Assembly: GCA_964517495.1 (NCBI GenBank)
Contig: CAZFER010000028.1
Span: 9,547-73,546, forward strand
Direction of reading: 5' to 3'
DNA length: 64,000 nucleotides
Origin: CAZFER01 sp964517495
GTDB lineage: Bacteria; Hinthialibacterota; Hinthialibacteria; Hinthialibacterales; Hinthialibacteraceae
Below the pieces are notes generated by a model. It was not told where the DNA came from. It saw nothing but the letters and a program-made list of their open reading frames with translations, and made no database searches. The translations under genes and the position numbers were made by a program. Positions 63,893 through 64,000 of this stretch are shown here, in pieces; positions within the stretch are counted from its first letter, which is position 1; each line of letters starts with the position of its first letter.

Positions 63893-63914
63893 GGGCGAAC
63901 ACACAGGTTCGCCC
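63893..63914. repeat. Palindromic hairpin GGGCGAAC-GTTCGCCC
   Basis: A perfect 8-bp stem with a 6-base loop (ACACAG), of a type often found repeated between genes in many genomes. It is followed by CCTACAATATGCAGGGG. Confidence 0.6.
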
Positions 63915-63960
63915 CTACAATATGCAGGGGTTGACCCAATGTCATTAAGTTATAGGGGAT

Positions 63961-64000
63961 GGCGAGGCTCCCGCCGAGCCGTTTTACGTGGAAACGGCTC
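63961..64000 (+). repeat. GGCTCCCGCCGAGCC-family repeat at right edge
   Basis: GGCGAGGCTCCCGCCGAGCC is the same palindromic core as at 35280 and 44310. It is followed by a second hairpin, AGCCGTTT with AAACGGCT. The element may continue outside the window. Confidence 0.75.

Overview
The window is bacterial chromosome from a Gram-negative-type organism. It encodes the lipoprotein maturation enzymes LspA and Lgt, several signal-peptide and lipobox proteins, twin-arginine oxidoreductases and a type IV pilin-like pseudopilin. The mix of secreted beta-propeller, LamG and DNRLRE-type proteins, a methyltransferase/PQQ-propeller fusion, several Gfo/Idh/MocA oxidoreductases, GH29 fucosidase and GC-rich palindromic intergenic repeats suggests an uncultured polysaccharide-degrading lineage near the PVC group or related candidate phyla. 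No rRNA or marker tree is available here, so the phylum is inference. No phage, CRISPR array or intact insertion sequence was seen.

Layout. 1-12.1 kb: secreted and envelope proteins (truncated methyltransferase/PQQ protein, SGNH hydrolase, NPCBM protein, phosphoesterase, DNRLRE protein, pseudopilin, giant FG-GAP protein with a Thr/Pro linker) plus tRNA-Lys. 12.5-25.4 kb: housekeeping block with ileS, a DksA-like protein, lspA, lgt, a GT39-like membrane enzyme, a multicopper-oxidase-like PgeF protein, a TPR lipoprotein and hpt. 25.5-33.6 kb: nearly identical tandem Uma2 genes, then a glycosyltransferase operon divergent from three radical SAM genes. 33.7-36.8 kb: two paralogous membrane-anchored proteins of unknown family. 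37.0-38.0 kb: a YefM-YoeB toxin-antitoxin pair flanked by two attC-like sites, which looks like an integron cassette remnant. 38.2-49.9 kb: LamG protein, Tat oxidoreductase, HEAT protein, a decayed sialidase, a beta-helix protein, a Phd-VapC pair and alpha-L-fucosidase. 49.9-53.2 kb: an operon of dehydrogenase, sugar isomerase/epimerase, DeoC and NUDIX hydrolase. 53.4-64 kb: secreted DUF4198-like protein, FIST sensor, a RimB-RimK-aspartoacylase cassette, STAS protein, Tat oxidoreductase and HAD phosphatase.

The main non-gene structure is a family of about 180-bp intergenic elements with terminal inverted repeats (MITE-like; three full and several partial copies), sometimes fused to a second palindromic repeat family with the core GGCTCCCGCCGAGCC. 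The observations most worth checking are the attC-like sites around the toxin-antitoxin pair, a shared nine-residue C-terminal motif on three unrelated secreted proteins, and the three-gene RimK cassette whose ligase carries a TrkA-C (RCK_C) domain.
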